A stretch of 55,184 nucleotides of DNA from JBBRCE01 sp038205115 (GTDB lineage: Bacteria > Planctomycetota > Planctomycetia > Pirellulales > JBBRCE01): NCBI GenBank assembly GCA_038205115.1, contig JBBRCE010000034.1, positions 1 to 55,184 of the forward strand, given 5' to 3'. The notes beneath the pieces were generated by a model. The model was not told the origin of the DNA, ran no database searches, and saw only the letters and a list, made by a program, of their open reading frames with translations. Positions 7,989 through 16,188 of this stretch are shown piece by piece (the stretch's first letter is position 1; each line of letters starts with the position of its first letter). The translations under genes were made by a program, and so were the position numbers.

Positions 7989-8021
7989 ACCGAGCCCACG
8001 ACACATTGTCGTGGACTCGGT
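7989..8021 (-). terminator. intrinsic terminator, convergent pair
   Basis: ACCGAG-CC-CACGACA and TGTCGTG-GA-CTCGGT form an almost perfect stem (13 pairs, one 2x2 internal mismatch) around a 3-base loop. On the minus strand the stem is followed by a run of seven T (complement of 7982-7988), the hallmark of a factor-independent terminator for the gene at 8058-9338. On the plus strand a short TTTT lies a few bases past the stem, so it may also end the ppk2 transcript. Confidence 0.85.
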
Positions 8022-8057
8022 GAGCGATTTTCGTCTGTTAAACCAGCGAGTTCAACG

Positions 8058-9338
8058 TTATCGAGCGGGTGCGTCCAAGGCACCATTCATCTTAGACGTA
8101 TCGTCCATCAGATGCTTGGCAATTTCGTCCTTGGGAGCCAGTCCGACCGTCTTTGCGAATTCCTTACTCGCATGGTTATGATAACCTTGCATCATGTAAT
8201 GGTAGCCGAGCAAGAAGTGCACGTCAGGAGTCGCATCGGCTTTCATCGCGGCATTCGAAAGTGCGGCGACCTGTTCGTTGTACGTCGCGCCGTCTTGATA
8301 GTAACCTCGCAGAGTACTCCAATCGGCAACTTGTCCCAGGCTCGCTGCGGCGTGGGCTTCCGCGGACGCACCGCGAAAATCGCCCATCGCAAACAGACTC
8401 AGAGACAGTAGCTCGTGAACTTTTTCAGAGCGAGGTGCATCGACGGCAGCGTGACCTGCCAACCTCACTGCTTCGTGATAGTTCTTCGAAGCGAAAGCTT
8501 TGCGGGCCTGATTGTAGTACTGCTCGCCGTTTCCAAGACCTTGGTCACCCTCGGCGCGAGCATCATTAGCATCCACCGCGGCAACCGCCTCTATCGCGGG
8601 TTGCGTTGCAGCGATTGGATAGGCTGCCGTATAGCTGGAATCGGAGTAGTACGGATCATAGCCGTAATAATTGCCGTAGTAATTGTTGTATCCGCCCGAG
8701 TAAGCGTACGGATAGAAGGAGTACGGGTAGTACCAGCCGAAGCCAAATCCGCCACGGTCCCAGTCGCGATAATGGTCGCGGCCATAATCATAGCGCCACC
8801 CGTCGCGGCTCTGCCAGCCGTCCCGGTGCTGCCAATTATTATGACCCAAGGCGTCGCGTGCGATCGACGTTCCCAAGTTTCGTCCGAAATTGTCGCTGCG
8901 ATTTCGATCGAAACTATTGTCGTTCCGATTGCGGTCGAAGTTATTGTCACGAGCGAAGTTGCTCGTGCGTGCGGCATCCGCACTGCGTGCAGTGTTGCCA
9001 GATCGCGTAACGCCGGTCGAATTCGGTGCGAACGCGTTTTGCGTTGATCGGATCGAAGGCGATACCGCGCCACTAGCTGAAGGTGCCGACAAATTGACGT
9101 GTGGCGTGCTCGCAGCCCGCGGTGCCGCGGACGCTCCACCGCTGAAACTCCGTGTCCCGCCGCCTCCACCAATGTTAAAACTTCCAGACGCAGCGCCGCC
9201 GGCACCCCGACCGCCGCTATTGCCCCCGCCCTCATTACCACCGCGCCCGCCACCACCGCCACGCTGTGCGTAGCCAAAGCTGGCCGTCGCAAACAGTGCC
9301 AACACGAATATGCTCGTTCTGCTGAACTTGCGTAACAT
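8058..9338 (-). CDS. exported low-complexity protein with C-terminal TPR-like domain
   Basis: A 426-residue protein of four zones. First is a signal peptide (SIFVLALFATASFGYA), second a Gly/Ser/Ala and Arg-rich disordered stretch (poly-Gly runs near residue 30, then NNFDRNRNDN-type repeats). Third is a Tyr/Pro-rich patch (FGWYYPYSFYPYAY, then YYGYDPYY). The last about 150 residues are a helical TPR-like domain (VHELLSLSLFAMGDFRGAS, FLLGYHYMMQGYHNHASKEF). The start at 9338 is fixed by GGAGGTGACGTG directly before the ATG. The final domain is clearly homologous to the one in the 717-residue protein at 35999-38152. Function is unknown; a surface or matrix role is a guess from composition. It ends at a strong terminator. 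Confidence 0.85.
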   Translation of the reverse strand: MLRKFSRTSIFVLALFATASFGYAQRGGGGGRGGNEGGGNSGGRGAGGAASGSFNIGGGGGTRSFSGGASAAPRAASTPHVNLSAPSASGAVSPSIRSTQNAFAPNSTGVTRSGNTARSADAARTSNFARDNNFDRNRNDNSFDRNRSDNFGRNLGTSIARDALGHNNWQHRDGWQSRDGWRYDYGRDHYRDWDRGGFGFGWYYPYSFYPYAYSGGYNNYYGNYYGYDPYYSDSSYTAAYPIAATQPAIEAVAAVDANDARAEGDQGLGNGEQYYNQARKAFASKNYHEAVRLAGHAAVDAPRSEKVHELLSLSLFAMGDFRGASAEAHAAASLGQVADWSTLRGYYQDGATYNEQVAALSNAAMKADATPDVHFLLGYHYMMQGYHNHASKEFAKTVGLAPKDEIAKHLMDDTSKMNGALDAPAR

Positions 9339-9470
9339 CACGTCACCTCCAATCAAAGATTTCCAGTAACCGCATTCCTCAATGAGAAGATTTGCAAATT
9401 CGGGGCCAATGCGGACTGGCGGGTCATTTAATCTTCGCTACGATCAATACAACGGGCAGGATCAGCATTA

Positions 9471-9490
9471 ATCGGTCATGCTGAACCGAT
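9471..9490. promoter_or_regulatory. ATCGGT palindrome in divergent intergenic region
   Basis: ATCGGT (9471-9476) is inverted as ACCGAT (9485-9490) with an 8-base spacer. It lies in the 441-base gap (9339-9779) between the divergent secreted protein and the aldolase. The gap holds no convincing gene; this palindrome and the one at 9548-9576 are the only structures I see in it. Confidence 0.25.
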
Positions 9491-9547
9491 GTGTTCGTCA
9501 TCGTACGGCGGCGGCCGCGCGATCTTGCAAATTTCACGCGATAACCA

Positions 9548-9576
9548 CATAACTTGCTGAAATCGTTCAAGTTATG
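9548..9576. promoter_or_regulatory. nine-base inverted repeat in divergent intergenic region
   Basis: CATAACTTG (9548-9556) is perfectly inverted as CAAGTTATG (9568-9576) around 11 bases. The AT-rich arms and about 20-base centre-to-centre spacing fit a dimeric DNA-binding protein on one face of the helix. It could serve either divergent gene. No T-run follows, so it is not a terminator. Confidence 0.35.
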
Positions 9577-9779
9577 CTCCTTGGTAGGTACAACCATTCA
9601 AACGACACAAGGAACCGTTGTAGGGTTGGCGCGCGGCTAAACCGCTTGGAACTCATACAGTACGATCCGAGCTGCGGAAAGCCGCCAATCGCTCAATCAA
9701 GCGTCTGTGTGGGCGGATAAGCGGATCACCGAAATCGCAATTTTGACCATATTTGGCACCCATCGATTTGGAGGCGACC

Positions 9780-11099
9780 ATGCCGATTGTTCAACGCCCA
9801 TTGGTCCACCCACGCGACGAATTGGTCGCAACGATGCAGCGGATTTATCGTTATAAGATGACCACCACGTCTGGCGGCAACTTGTCGATTCGTGACGAAA
9901 CCGGTGCGATTTGGATTACGCCTGCCCGCGTGGACAAAGGGCGATTGGCGGCCAGCGACATCGTCTGCATCGGAGCGGATGGCAAGCCGGCGGGACGGCA
10001 TCCACCCTCGTCCGAGTATCCCTTTCACGAGGCCATTTATCGTGTGCGTCCGGATTTGGGCGCGGTGATTCATGCGCATCCTGTGGCGCTGGTGGCGTTC
10101 AGTATTTGCCGCACCGTGCCGCGGCCCGACTTATTTCCGCAAGCGGCGCACGTTTGCCGCGCCGTGGACTACGCGCCCTACGAACTGCCAGGCAGCCGCG
10201 CGCTGGGCGAGAACATTGCCGCGGTGTTCGCCACGGGGTGCAACTGCGCGATGCTGGAGAATCATGGCGTGGTGGTAGGCGGCCGCGATCTGGCCGAAGC
10301 GTTTCAACGATTCGAGACGTTGGAATTTACCGCCAAAACGGTGATCAAGGCCAGTCAACTGGGGCCGGTGCGTTATCTGACGCCTGAGCAGTTGACGGTG
10401 GCGGAGCGTCCGCGCGCGCCGGCGGGTCGCGCCTCGCAAGGCGACCTGCCTGAGTTCGTGCCGACGGCGGCTTCCACGCGCGAGAAAGAAATTCGCCAAG
10501 AGCTATGCGAGTTCATACAGCGCGGATATCGCCAGCGGTTACTGATCAGCACGGGCGGAAGCTTTTCGGCCCGGCTGAGTGGCGACGACTTTGTGATTAG
10601 CTCATACGGAGTCGATCGGCAATCGATTCAGCCCAGCGAACTGACGCTGATCCATGCTGGTCAGCGCGAGGCGGGCCATCATCCCAGCCGGGCGGTGCGC
10701 ATCCATCAGCGACTGTATCGCGAATACCCAAGCGTGCAGGCGATCGTGAATGCCACGCCGGTCAACGCCACGGCGTTTAGCGTTTCGGACACGCCGCTCG
10801 ACGCACGGACCATTCCGGAGAGTTACCTGTTCTTGGGCGATGTGCCCACCGCGCCTTTCAACGCGGCGTATGGCGACGGGGCCACGCTCACCGCCGTGCT
10901 TTCGCCGAGCCGGCCAGTGGCGCTGCTGGAAAACAACGGGGCCATGATTCTGGGCAAGTCGATTCTCGACGCCTTTGATCGGCTGGAAGTGCTGGAATGC
11001 ACGGCCGAAGCGGTCATCAACAGTTTACCACTGGGGCCGCTGCGGCCCATGACCGACGGGCAGATCGAACAACTGCGGACCACGTTCGGCATGCTGTAA
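9780..11099 (+). CDS. tandem class II aldolase/adducin-fold protein, second domain degenerate
   Basis: A 439-residue fusion of two class II aldolase domains (about 1-215 and 232-439), while typical family members are a single domain near 210-250 residues. Domain 1 keeps the catalytic/zinc set: SGGNLSIRD, SSEYPFHEAIY (Glu79), HAHP (His98, His100) and LENHG (His162). It should act on a phosphorylated or deoxy sugar such as fuculose- or ribulose-phosphate type substrates. Domain 2 keeps the fold (STGGSFSARL, LENNG) but His98, His100 and His162 are replaced by Asn324, Thr326 and Asn386, and Glu79 is lost. It is therefore a pseudoenzyme half, perhaps structural. GGAGG before ATG 9780 sets the start. 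No kinase or sugar isomerase gene is adjacent, so the substrate is open. Confidence 0.85.
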   Translation: MPIVQRPLVHPRDELVATMQRIYRYKMTTTSGGNLSIRDETGAIWITPARVDKGRLAASDIVCIGADGKPAGRHPPSSEYPFHEAIYRVRPDLGAVIHAHPVALVAFSICRTVPRPDLFPQAAHVCRAVDYAPYELPGSRALGENIAAVFATGCNCAMLENHGVVVGGRDLAEAFQRFETLEFTAKTVIKASQLGPVRYLTPEQLTVAERPRAPAGRASQGDLPEFVPTAASTREKEIRQELCEFIQRGYRQRLLISTGGSFSARLSGDDFVISSYGVDRQSIQPSELTLIHAGQREAGHHPSRAVRIHQRLYREYPSVQAIVNATPVNATAFSVSDTPLDARTIPESYLFLGDVPTAPFNAAYGDGATLTAVLSPSRPVALLENNGAMILGKSILDAFDRLEVLECTAEAVINSLPLGPLRPMTDGQIEQLRTTFGML

Positions 11100-11218
11100 A
11101 TGGCAATGTCGATTGTCCAGTCCCGATCGCGGCCGACCGTTGTTTCGGCAGCGCGCGGTGGGCGACGGATTGCGGCGCAGCCAACTCATCCGACTAAGAG
11201 TCGTTGTCAGGTTTTTTG

Positions 11219-11234
11219 CGGCAAAAGTTTGCCG
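11219..11234. promoter_or_regulatory. CGGCAAA palindrome upstream of the toroid protein
   Basis: CGGCAAA-AG-TTTGCCG is a perfect 7+7 inverted repeat in the 227-base gap between the aldolase stop and the next gene. A T6 run (11212-11217) precedes it, and a small CGACT/AGTCG hairpin (11191-11203) lies just before that run, which could weakly terminate the aldolase transcript. Either role is tentative. Confidence 0.25.
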
Positions 11235-11326
11235 AAAGAATACTGGCAAACCGCGCGGCCGAACATCATAATTCAGGCTGAGTTTACTGGTGGTCGGCTC
11301 GGTCGAAATCGGAATGAGGCAGTACG

Positions 11327-12391
11327 ATGCGGAATACCAAGGTGTTGTCCGTGGGGCGGGTGCTAACAAGTTTGGCGCTGACGATGGCCTGGCTGGCTGT
11401 TGGGCCGCCGGCGCGTGCCGCCGAACGCAACGAACGTCCCGAGTTGATTACCGCCGAGACCGAGGCGGCCATTAAAAAGGCGATGGCCTTTTTGGCCCGC
11501 TCGCAAGCCCGCGATGGCAGTTGGCGTGGTGCCGGCGGCTATCCCACGGCCATGACCGCCTTGGCCGGATTGGCGCTATTGGCGGGCGGCAATACGCCGG
11601 TCGAAGGCGAATATGCCAAAAACGTGCGACTGGCTACCGACTATTTAATTTCGAATTCCGATTCCTCCACCGGCTTGATCGCGCGAACCAGCGAAGAGCA
11701 AAGTGTCATGCATGGGCATGGTTTTGCCATGCTGTTTTTGGCCGAAGTTTACGGCATGGATCGCGAGACCACCCGCCAGGAAAAGATTCGCCGCGTGCTG
11801 GAAAAAGCCATTAAGCTCACTGGCCAGAGCCAGTCTGCGGCCGGCGGTTGGCTCTATCAACCGAATTCAGGCGGCGACGAAGGTTCGGTGACGGTCACCC
11901 AAATTCAAGGCCTGCGTGCCTGTCGCGATGCCGGCATCAAAGTGCCAAAATCGATCATCGATCGTGGCTGCAAGTACATCTCTCTGAGTGCCAATGCGGA
12001 CGGTGGTATCAGCTACCGCGCTGGTCAACCCGGCAGTCATCCGCCCATCACCGCGGCCGCCGTGGCCACAATGTACAATGCTGGCGCTTATGAAGACCCC
12101 GTGGCGCTGAAAGCGTTGGCTTATGTTAAAAACATGGTTAAAGGCGGCGACATCACACGGCTGGGCGGCGGCCACGAATTTTACAGCCTGTTGTATACGT
12201 CGCAGGCCATGTACTTAAGCAGCGAAGACAACTGGAAAGGTTTCTTTCCAGGCGCTCGAGACCGGCTGCTGAAAAACCAGAGTTCCAGCGGCGGTTGGAA
12301 TGGCGACGGCGTGGGCGAAGTTTACGGCACGTCCATCGCGCTGATCTCGCTGCAGTTGCCGTACAGCTACCTGCCGATCTTCCAGCGGTAA
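11327..12391 (+). CDS. exported prenyltransferase/squalene-cyclase-like alpha/alpha-toroid protein
   Basis: A 354-residue protein with a signal peptide (VLTSLALTMAWLAVGPPARAA, ending near residue 31) followed by repeated helical-hairpin units of the terpenoid-cyclase/prenyltransferase toroid. The repeats show as AIKKAMAFLARSQARDGSWRG, ATDYLISNS, GGWLYQPNSGGDEGSVTVTQIQGL, GCKYISLSANADGGISY and RLLKNQSSSGGWNGDG. These are Gly-Trp-rich QW-like motifs also found in alpha-2-macroglobulin complement-like domains. No catalytic Asp cluster of cyclases is evident. Exported proteins of this kind are common in planctomycetes and of unknown role. A REP-like palindrome begins 10 bases after the stop. Confidence 0.8.
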   Translation: MRNTKVLSVGRVLTSLALTMAWLAVGPPARAAERNERPELITAETEAAIKKAMAFLARSQARDGSWRGAGGYPTAMTALAGLALLAGGNTPVEGEYAKNVRLATDYLISNSDSSTGLIARTSEEQSVMHGHGFAMLFLAEVYGMDRETTRQEKIRRVLEKAIKLTGQSQSAAGGWLYQPNSGGDEGSVTVTQIQGLRACRDAGIKVPKSIIDRGCKYISLSANADGGISYRAGQPGSHPPITAAAVATMYNAGAYEDPVALKALAYVKNMVKGGDITRLGGGHEFYSLLYTSQAMYLSSEDNWKGFFPGARDRLLKNQSSSGGWNGDGVGEVYGTSIALISLQLPYSYLPIFQR

Positions 12392-12400
12392 ACGAATTTC

Positions 12401-12475
12401 GTTAGCCGCGACGCGCAGCGGAGCGCGTGGATTGGATTGGAAGTAATGCGCGCTCCGCTGCGCGTCGCGGCTAAC
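12401..12475. repeat. REP-like palindrome, copy 1 (perfect 27-bp arms)
   Basis: The left arm 12401-12427 begins GTTAGCCGCGACGCG; the right arm 12449-12475 is its exact reverse complement, separated by a 21-base loop starting TGGATTGGATTGG. The unit recurs in the same orientation at 13085-13160, with the loop motif conserved. The two copies bracket a REP-associated transposase gene. The GTTAG at the foot of the stem is reminiscent of the short 5' tetranucleotide of known REP elements. Confidence 0.9.
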
Positions 12476-12501
12476 AATTGTCATTCTTTGCGGTGTGTCC
12501 G

Positions 12502-13089
12502 ATGATCGTCGGTTACCACATCATCTTCGGAGCGTACGGTTTTTGGTTGCCCAACGACCCGCGCGGTTCGTGGTCGAATTTTGTCGGCTCCTGGGAATTG
12601 GCCCGCTTCGGACCAGCGACGAAGACGACCGAAACACAATCGTTGGCCTATCGCGCGCACGAACATGCCGAACGATACGCCGCCAAACTGGCGTTGAAAC
12701 GCCGCGCCGTCCGGTTCACCGGATTGCAAGCCCGTGCGGTGGCTCGCGGCTTTGGCCAATATGCAGACCGAGCGAAATTGCCAATATTCGCCTGTGCAAT
12801 TCTGCCCGACCATGTGCATTTGGTAACTGCGTTGAGTGATATCGCTGCCAATCAGATCTCCATTCAACTCAAAGCCGCGGCCACATCGCGGTTGCTCTTA
12901 GAAAATATCCATCCGTTTGGGCATCTTCGCGACCAGCGCGGTCGACCACCAAAATGCTTTGCGCGCGGTCAATGGAAAGTCTTTCTCGATCCGAACGATG
13001 TTGATCGCGCGATCCATTACGTCGAACAAAACCCGATCAAAGAAGGAAAGAAACGGCAGTTCTGGAACTTCGTCACACCGCATCGTTAG
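12502..13089 (+). CDS. REP-associated tyrosine transposase (RAYT, Y1 HUH family)
   Basis: A 195-residue transposase-like protein. The HUH motif is His104-Val-His106 in ILPDHVHLV, and the catalytic tyrosine is probably Tyr173 in AIHYVEQNPIKEG, followed by the conserved N-P-x-K element. The N-terminus (GYHIIFGAYGFWLPNDPRGSW) is typical of this family. It would nick single-stranded REP hairpins through a 5'-phosphotyrosine link. ATG at 12502 is preferred over an in-frame TTG at 12478. Its TAG stop (13087-13089) lies inside the left arm of the downstream repeat. The gene looks intact, so activity is possible. Confidence 0.9.
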   Translation: MIVGYHIIFGAYGFWLPNDPRGSWSNFVGSWELARFGPATKTTETQSLAYRAHEHAERYAAKLALKRRAVRFTGLQARAVARGFGQYADRAKLPIFACAILPDHVHLVTALSDIAANQISIQLKAAATSRLLLENIHPFGHLRDQRGRPPKCFARGQWKVFLDPNDVDRAIHYVEQNPIKEGKKRQFWNFVTPHR

Positions 13090-13160
13090 CCGCGACGCGC
13101 AGCGGAACGCGTGGATTGGATTGGAAGTGATAACGCGCCCCGCTGCGCGTCGCGGTTAAC
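13085..13160. repeat. REP-like palindrome, copy 2
   Basis: The left arm is 13085-13111 and the right arm 13134-13160, with three mismatches in 27 pairs and a 22-base loop sharing the TGGATTGGATTGGAAGT core with copy 1. The left arm contains the TAG stop of the transposase and the right arm the TAA stop of the convergent DUF1501 gene (13156-13158 on the minus strand). It can therefore act as the shared 3' hairpin of both transcripts. Confidence 0.88.
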
Positions 13161-14541
13161 TGAAGATGTCGTGGATCGGTTTGCCGGCGGCCAGCGTCCA
13201 GGGGCGATTCGCGGAATCGCGAATTTCCGTCATGGGATCGATGCCCAGTGCGTAGAACATCGTGGCGGCCAGATCGTCGGGCCGGACCGGATCACGGGCC
13301 GGGTAGCTGCCCGTCTTATCCGAGGCGCCGTAGGTGAATCCGCGTTTCACGCCGCCGCCAGCCAGCAGCACCGTATAGCAACCGGGCCAATGATCGCGGC
13401 TGGCTTGCACGTTGACCTTGGGCGTGCGACCGAACTCGCCCATCCAAACCACCAGCGTGTCGTTGAGCAAACCACGGTCGTCCATGTCTTTGAGAAACAC
13501 GGGCAACGTGGTGTCGGTGATTGGAAGCTGGTTGGCCTTGAGAATCGGAAACTGATGCGTGTTGTTGAAGCCATGCGTGTCCCAACCGCCGCCGGAAAAC
13601 GCCTGCCCGCCGATACTGTCGGAATAATACACGTTGACGAACTTCACACCGGCTTCGACGAGTCGCCGCGCGAGCAAACAGCTTTGCCCGTAGGTGGTGC
13701 GGCCGTAAGCGTCGCGAAGCTTTTTCGGTTCGTGCGAAAGGTCAAACGCCTGGCGAACTTTGTTCGTATGCAACATGCCGAGAGCGCGAGTGTAGTAGTC
13801 GTCCATGCCGCGAACTTCAGCGCTGTAGTCGGCCAGCTTGGCTTGCGAATCGATGAGTTGTTGCAATTCGCGGCGGTTTTGCAAACGTTCGAGCGACAAT
13901 CCGCCCGGCAAACTCAACTCGGGCAAGCCGAAGCCATCGGCGTTGGGATCTTGCGTCACCAGCAGCGGGTCGTGCGCTTTGCCCAAAAATGTCGCGCGCT
14001 GGCCGGCGGTGACGATTCCGTCGCGCATCACGTGCGGGTAGGCCACAAAAGCCGGCATTTCGGTCGCGGCCGGCAAACAGCGCGACGCCACCGAGCCATA
14101 GCACGGAAACAGATCGATCGAATCGCGGAGTCGGATATCGTCCAGCGGCGGCGCGCGGCCAGTGAGCGCATAGTACGCAGCCGAGTTGTGATTCTTCATG
14201 TCGTGATGCATCGAGTGCACCAGCGTGACTTTATCCATCACCTTGGCCATCTCGGGCAGATGCTCGCAGACCGGCATGCCGGGCACGTTGCTGCTGATAG
14301 GTTTGAATTCGCCGCGAATGCCGTCCGGAGCAGCGGGCTTCATATCGAATGTTTCCAGATGGCTCGGTCCGCCAAACTGGAACAAAAAAATGACGCTCTT
14401 GGCCTTGGCCTTGATGGTTTGCCGTTGCTCGGCGGCTTGCAGCAAACCGGGCATGGTCAGGCCCAGCATGCCCAGTCCGCCAATCTTGAGCAGACTGCGA
14501 CGCGGCAACGACGTTTGCTTGAAGTTCCGGCAGGCGGTCAT
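13156..14541 (-). CDS. DUF1501 family protein with twin-arginine signal
   Basis: A 461-residue member of the DUF1501 family, which is strongly expanded in planctomycetes and has an alkaline-phosphatase/sulfatase-like fold. A twin-arginine signal SLPRRSLLKIGGLGMLGL occupies residues about 11-28, so it should be exported folded by Tat. Family landmarks include FLFQFGGPSHLETFDMKP, HSMHHDMKNHNSAAYYALTG, GWDTHGFNNTH and VVWMGEFGRTPKVN. These genes usually follow a PSD1/DUF1549-DUF1553 cytochrome-like gene in the same operon; here none is adjacent and the gene stands alone, divergent from a sialidase. The biochemical function is not established. Confidence 0.93.
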   Translation of the reverse strand: MTACRNFKQTSLPRRSLLKIGGLGMLGLTMPGLLQAAEQRQTIKAKAKSVIFLFQFGGPSHLETFDMKPAAPDGIRGEFKPISSNVPGMPVCEHLPEMAKVMDKVTLVHSMHHDMKNHNSAAYYALTGRAPPLDDIRLRDSIDLFPCYGSVASRCLPAATEMPAFVAYPHVMRDGIVTAGQRATFLGKAHDPLLVTQDPNADGFGLPELSLPGGLSLERLQNRRELQQLIDSQAKLADYSAEVRGMDDYYTRALGMLHTNKVRQAFDLSHEPKKLRDAYGRTTYGQSCLLARRLVEAGVKFVNVYYSDSIGGQAFSGGGWDTHGFNNTHQFPILKANQLPITDTTLPVFLKDMDDRGLLNDTLVVWMGEFGRTPKVNVQASRDHWPGCYTVLLAGGGVKRGFTYGASDKTGSYPARDPVRPDDLAATMFYALGIDPMTEIRDSANRPWTLAAGKPIHDIFS

Positions 14542-14727
14542 GGCAGGCGACTCGGCAGCGAGGCGTGGTACGTAGGCGGGATGCTTCCATCTTGACGCTC
14601 TCGCCGCTGCGAAACAATCCGCCTGCTGAAATTTGCCGACCAGTTTTCCGCATTCGGTTGTGCGCCGGCGGCAGCGCCTGGCCGGTGGCGAAACGCGTGA
14701 TTTTCTTTCTGCCGCGCGACAATTACA

Positions 14728-15981
14728 ATGTTGCGGCTGGCCGATACGATCCTTGGCGATTGGAGAAGACGTTTGTTCCGAACCTTTGGCATCCCAACAC
14801 CCGGGAATGAAATCATCCTTCGCGCGGCGCTGGCAATCGTCTTAGCGGTTGTCGGTTCGGCGGGGACTTCGCGGGCCGCGGAACCTGAATTGAGCGATGT
14901 GTTTGTCGCGGGTCACGATGGCTACGCTTCCGTGCGGATTCCCTCGTTGGTGGTCACCAGCAAGGGCACGCTGCTGGCCATCGCCGAAGGTCGACAGCGG
15001 AAAACCGATCAGGCGGAAAACGTGTTGATCGCCCGTCGCAGCCTGGATGGCGGCCGCACCTGGGGCCAGCAGCAACGGATTGCCCAGGATGGCAAGCACT
15101 CGCTCAACAATCCTTGCGCGGTGGTCGATCGCAAGAGCGGCCGCGTGCTGATCATGTTTCAGTCGTATCCGATCGGAATTTCCGAACATAGCAAGAAAAT
15201 GGCCACTGGGCTTGAAGGCGATGACATCGTCCGTAACCTGCTGATTGCTAGCGACGACGATGGCCTGACTTGGGACAAGCCGCGGGATGTTACTGCCACG
15301 ACAAAACTGCCCGAGCGCGTCAACATCATGGCCAGCGGCCCCGGCATCGGAATTCAGCTCAGCCACGGCAAACGTGCCGGCCGGATCGTCATGCCGTTCA
15401 ACCAGGGCACGTTCGGTCACTGGGATGTGTTTTCCGTTTACAGTGACGACGTCGGCAAAAGCTGGCAGATCGGCCAGCCGCCCGCCAATTGCCGATTGCC
15501 AGATGGCCGCGGCGTGGAGACCAGCCAAGTCAATGAAGTGCAAATGGTCGAACTTGCCGGGGGCGATGTGCGGCTGAATGCGCGGAAGTGGAGCGGCAAA
15601 GCTTTGCGGAAAACCGCAACCAGCGGTGATAGCGGCGAAACCTGGTCGGCCATCAGTGATGATCCCGCGCTGGCTGACCCAGGCTGCATGGCCGCCATTT
15701 TTCGCTATTCGTTCGCCAATGCCGGCGACAAAAGCCGAATCCTATATTGCGGACCGGATAGCGATAAGCGGACCAACGGCACGCTGCGCATCAGTTACGA
15801 CGAAGGCAAAACCTGGCCGGCCAAACGCGTGCTGGTTGCCGGCAGTTTCGCTTACAGCGTGCTGTGTCGGTTGCCGGACGGTTCGATTGGCTGCTTGTAC
15901 GAGACGGACAATATGGACCGTTTGGTTTTTGCTCGCGTGACTTTGAATTGGCTAACCGCAGGCCAGGATCAGGGAAAATGA
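14728..15981 (+). CDS. exo-alpha-sialidase (GH33-like), exported
   Basis: A 417-residue beta-propeller sialidase/neuraminidase. The arginine of SVRIPSLVV (RIP motif near residues 70-72) starts the propeller, and five Asp-boxes follow: SLDGGRTW, SDDDGLTW, SDDVGKSW, SGDSGETW and SYDEGKTW. The tail FAYSVLCRLPDGSIGCLYE carries the family tyrosine/glutamate region. It would cleave terminal sialic acids from glycans outside the cytoplasm. A hydrophobic signal (ILRAALAIVLAVVGSAGTSRAA) starts about 28 residues in, so the ATG at 14728 may be too early. A TACAAT hexamer overlaps that ATG, and an in-frame TTG at 14773 is an alternative start. It is divergent from the DUF1501 gene. Confidence 0.85.
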   Translation: MLRLADTILGDWRRRLFRTFGIPTPGNEIILRAALAIVLAVVGSAGTSRAAEPELSDVFVAGHDGYASVRIPSLVVTSKGTLLAIAEGRQRKTDQAENVLIARRSLDGGRTWGQQQRIAQDGKHSLNNPCAVVDRKSGRVLIMFQSYPIGISEHSKKMATGLEGDDIVRNLLIASDDDGLTWDKPRDVTATTKLPERVNIMASGPGIGIQLSHGKRAGRIVMPFNQGTFGHWDVFSVYSDDVGKSWQIGQPPANCRLPDGRGVETSQVNEVQMVELAGGDVRLNARKWSGKALRKTATSGDSGETWSAISDDPALADPGCMAAIFRYSFANAGDKSRILYCGPDSDKRTNGTLRISYDEGKTWPAKRVLVAGSFAYSVLCRLPDGSIGCLYETDNMDRLVFARVTLNWLTAGQDQGK

Positions 15982-16188
15982 CCGCAGGCGCGCGTGACGC
16001 GGCGGATGGGTGCGGCAACAGAACTTGAGCGGCTGATTAAAATTCCGATCCTAGCGAAAATCCCGGCTGGTGCGGTGTGCGTAGCAAGGGTGTGAAGTTT
16101 TCAGACGACAGAAACCACAAATTTTGGTGTTTTGAACTTTCTTTATCGAGAACGTTTAAAACGGCAGCAGTTTCGCCAGACATCCCGG

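Larger units (their letters stand above)
12401..13160 (+). mobile_element. REP-RAYT-REP unit
   Basis: A single-gene unit made of palindrome copy 1, the Y1 HUH transposase gene and palindrome copy 2. RAYTs are domesticated relatives of IS200/IS605 transposases that bind and cleave REP hairpins and are thought to spread them, without moving as classical insertion sequences. Both copies are in direct orientation, as expected for REPs around their RAYT. No target-site duplication or other cargo is visible. Confidence 0.8.

Noticed and set aside
13111..14595. Long plus-strand open frame opposite the DUF1501 gene
   Set aside because: It mirrors a well-supported DUF1501 gene, its translation is Arg/His/Gln-rich without domain patterns, and it runs through the repeat. 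High GC leaves antisense frames open.
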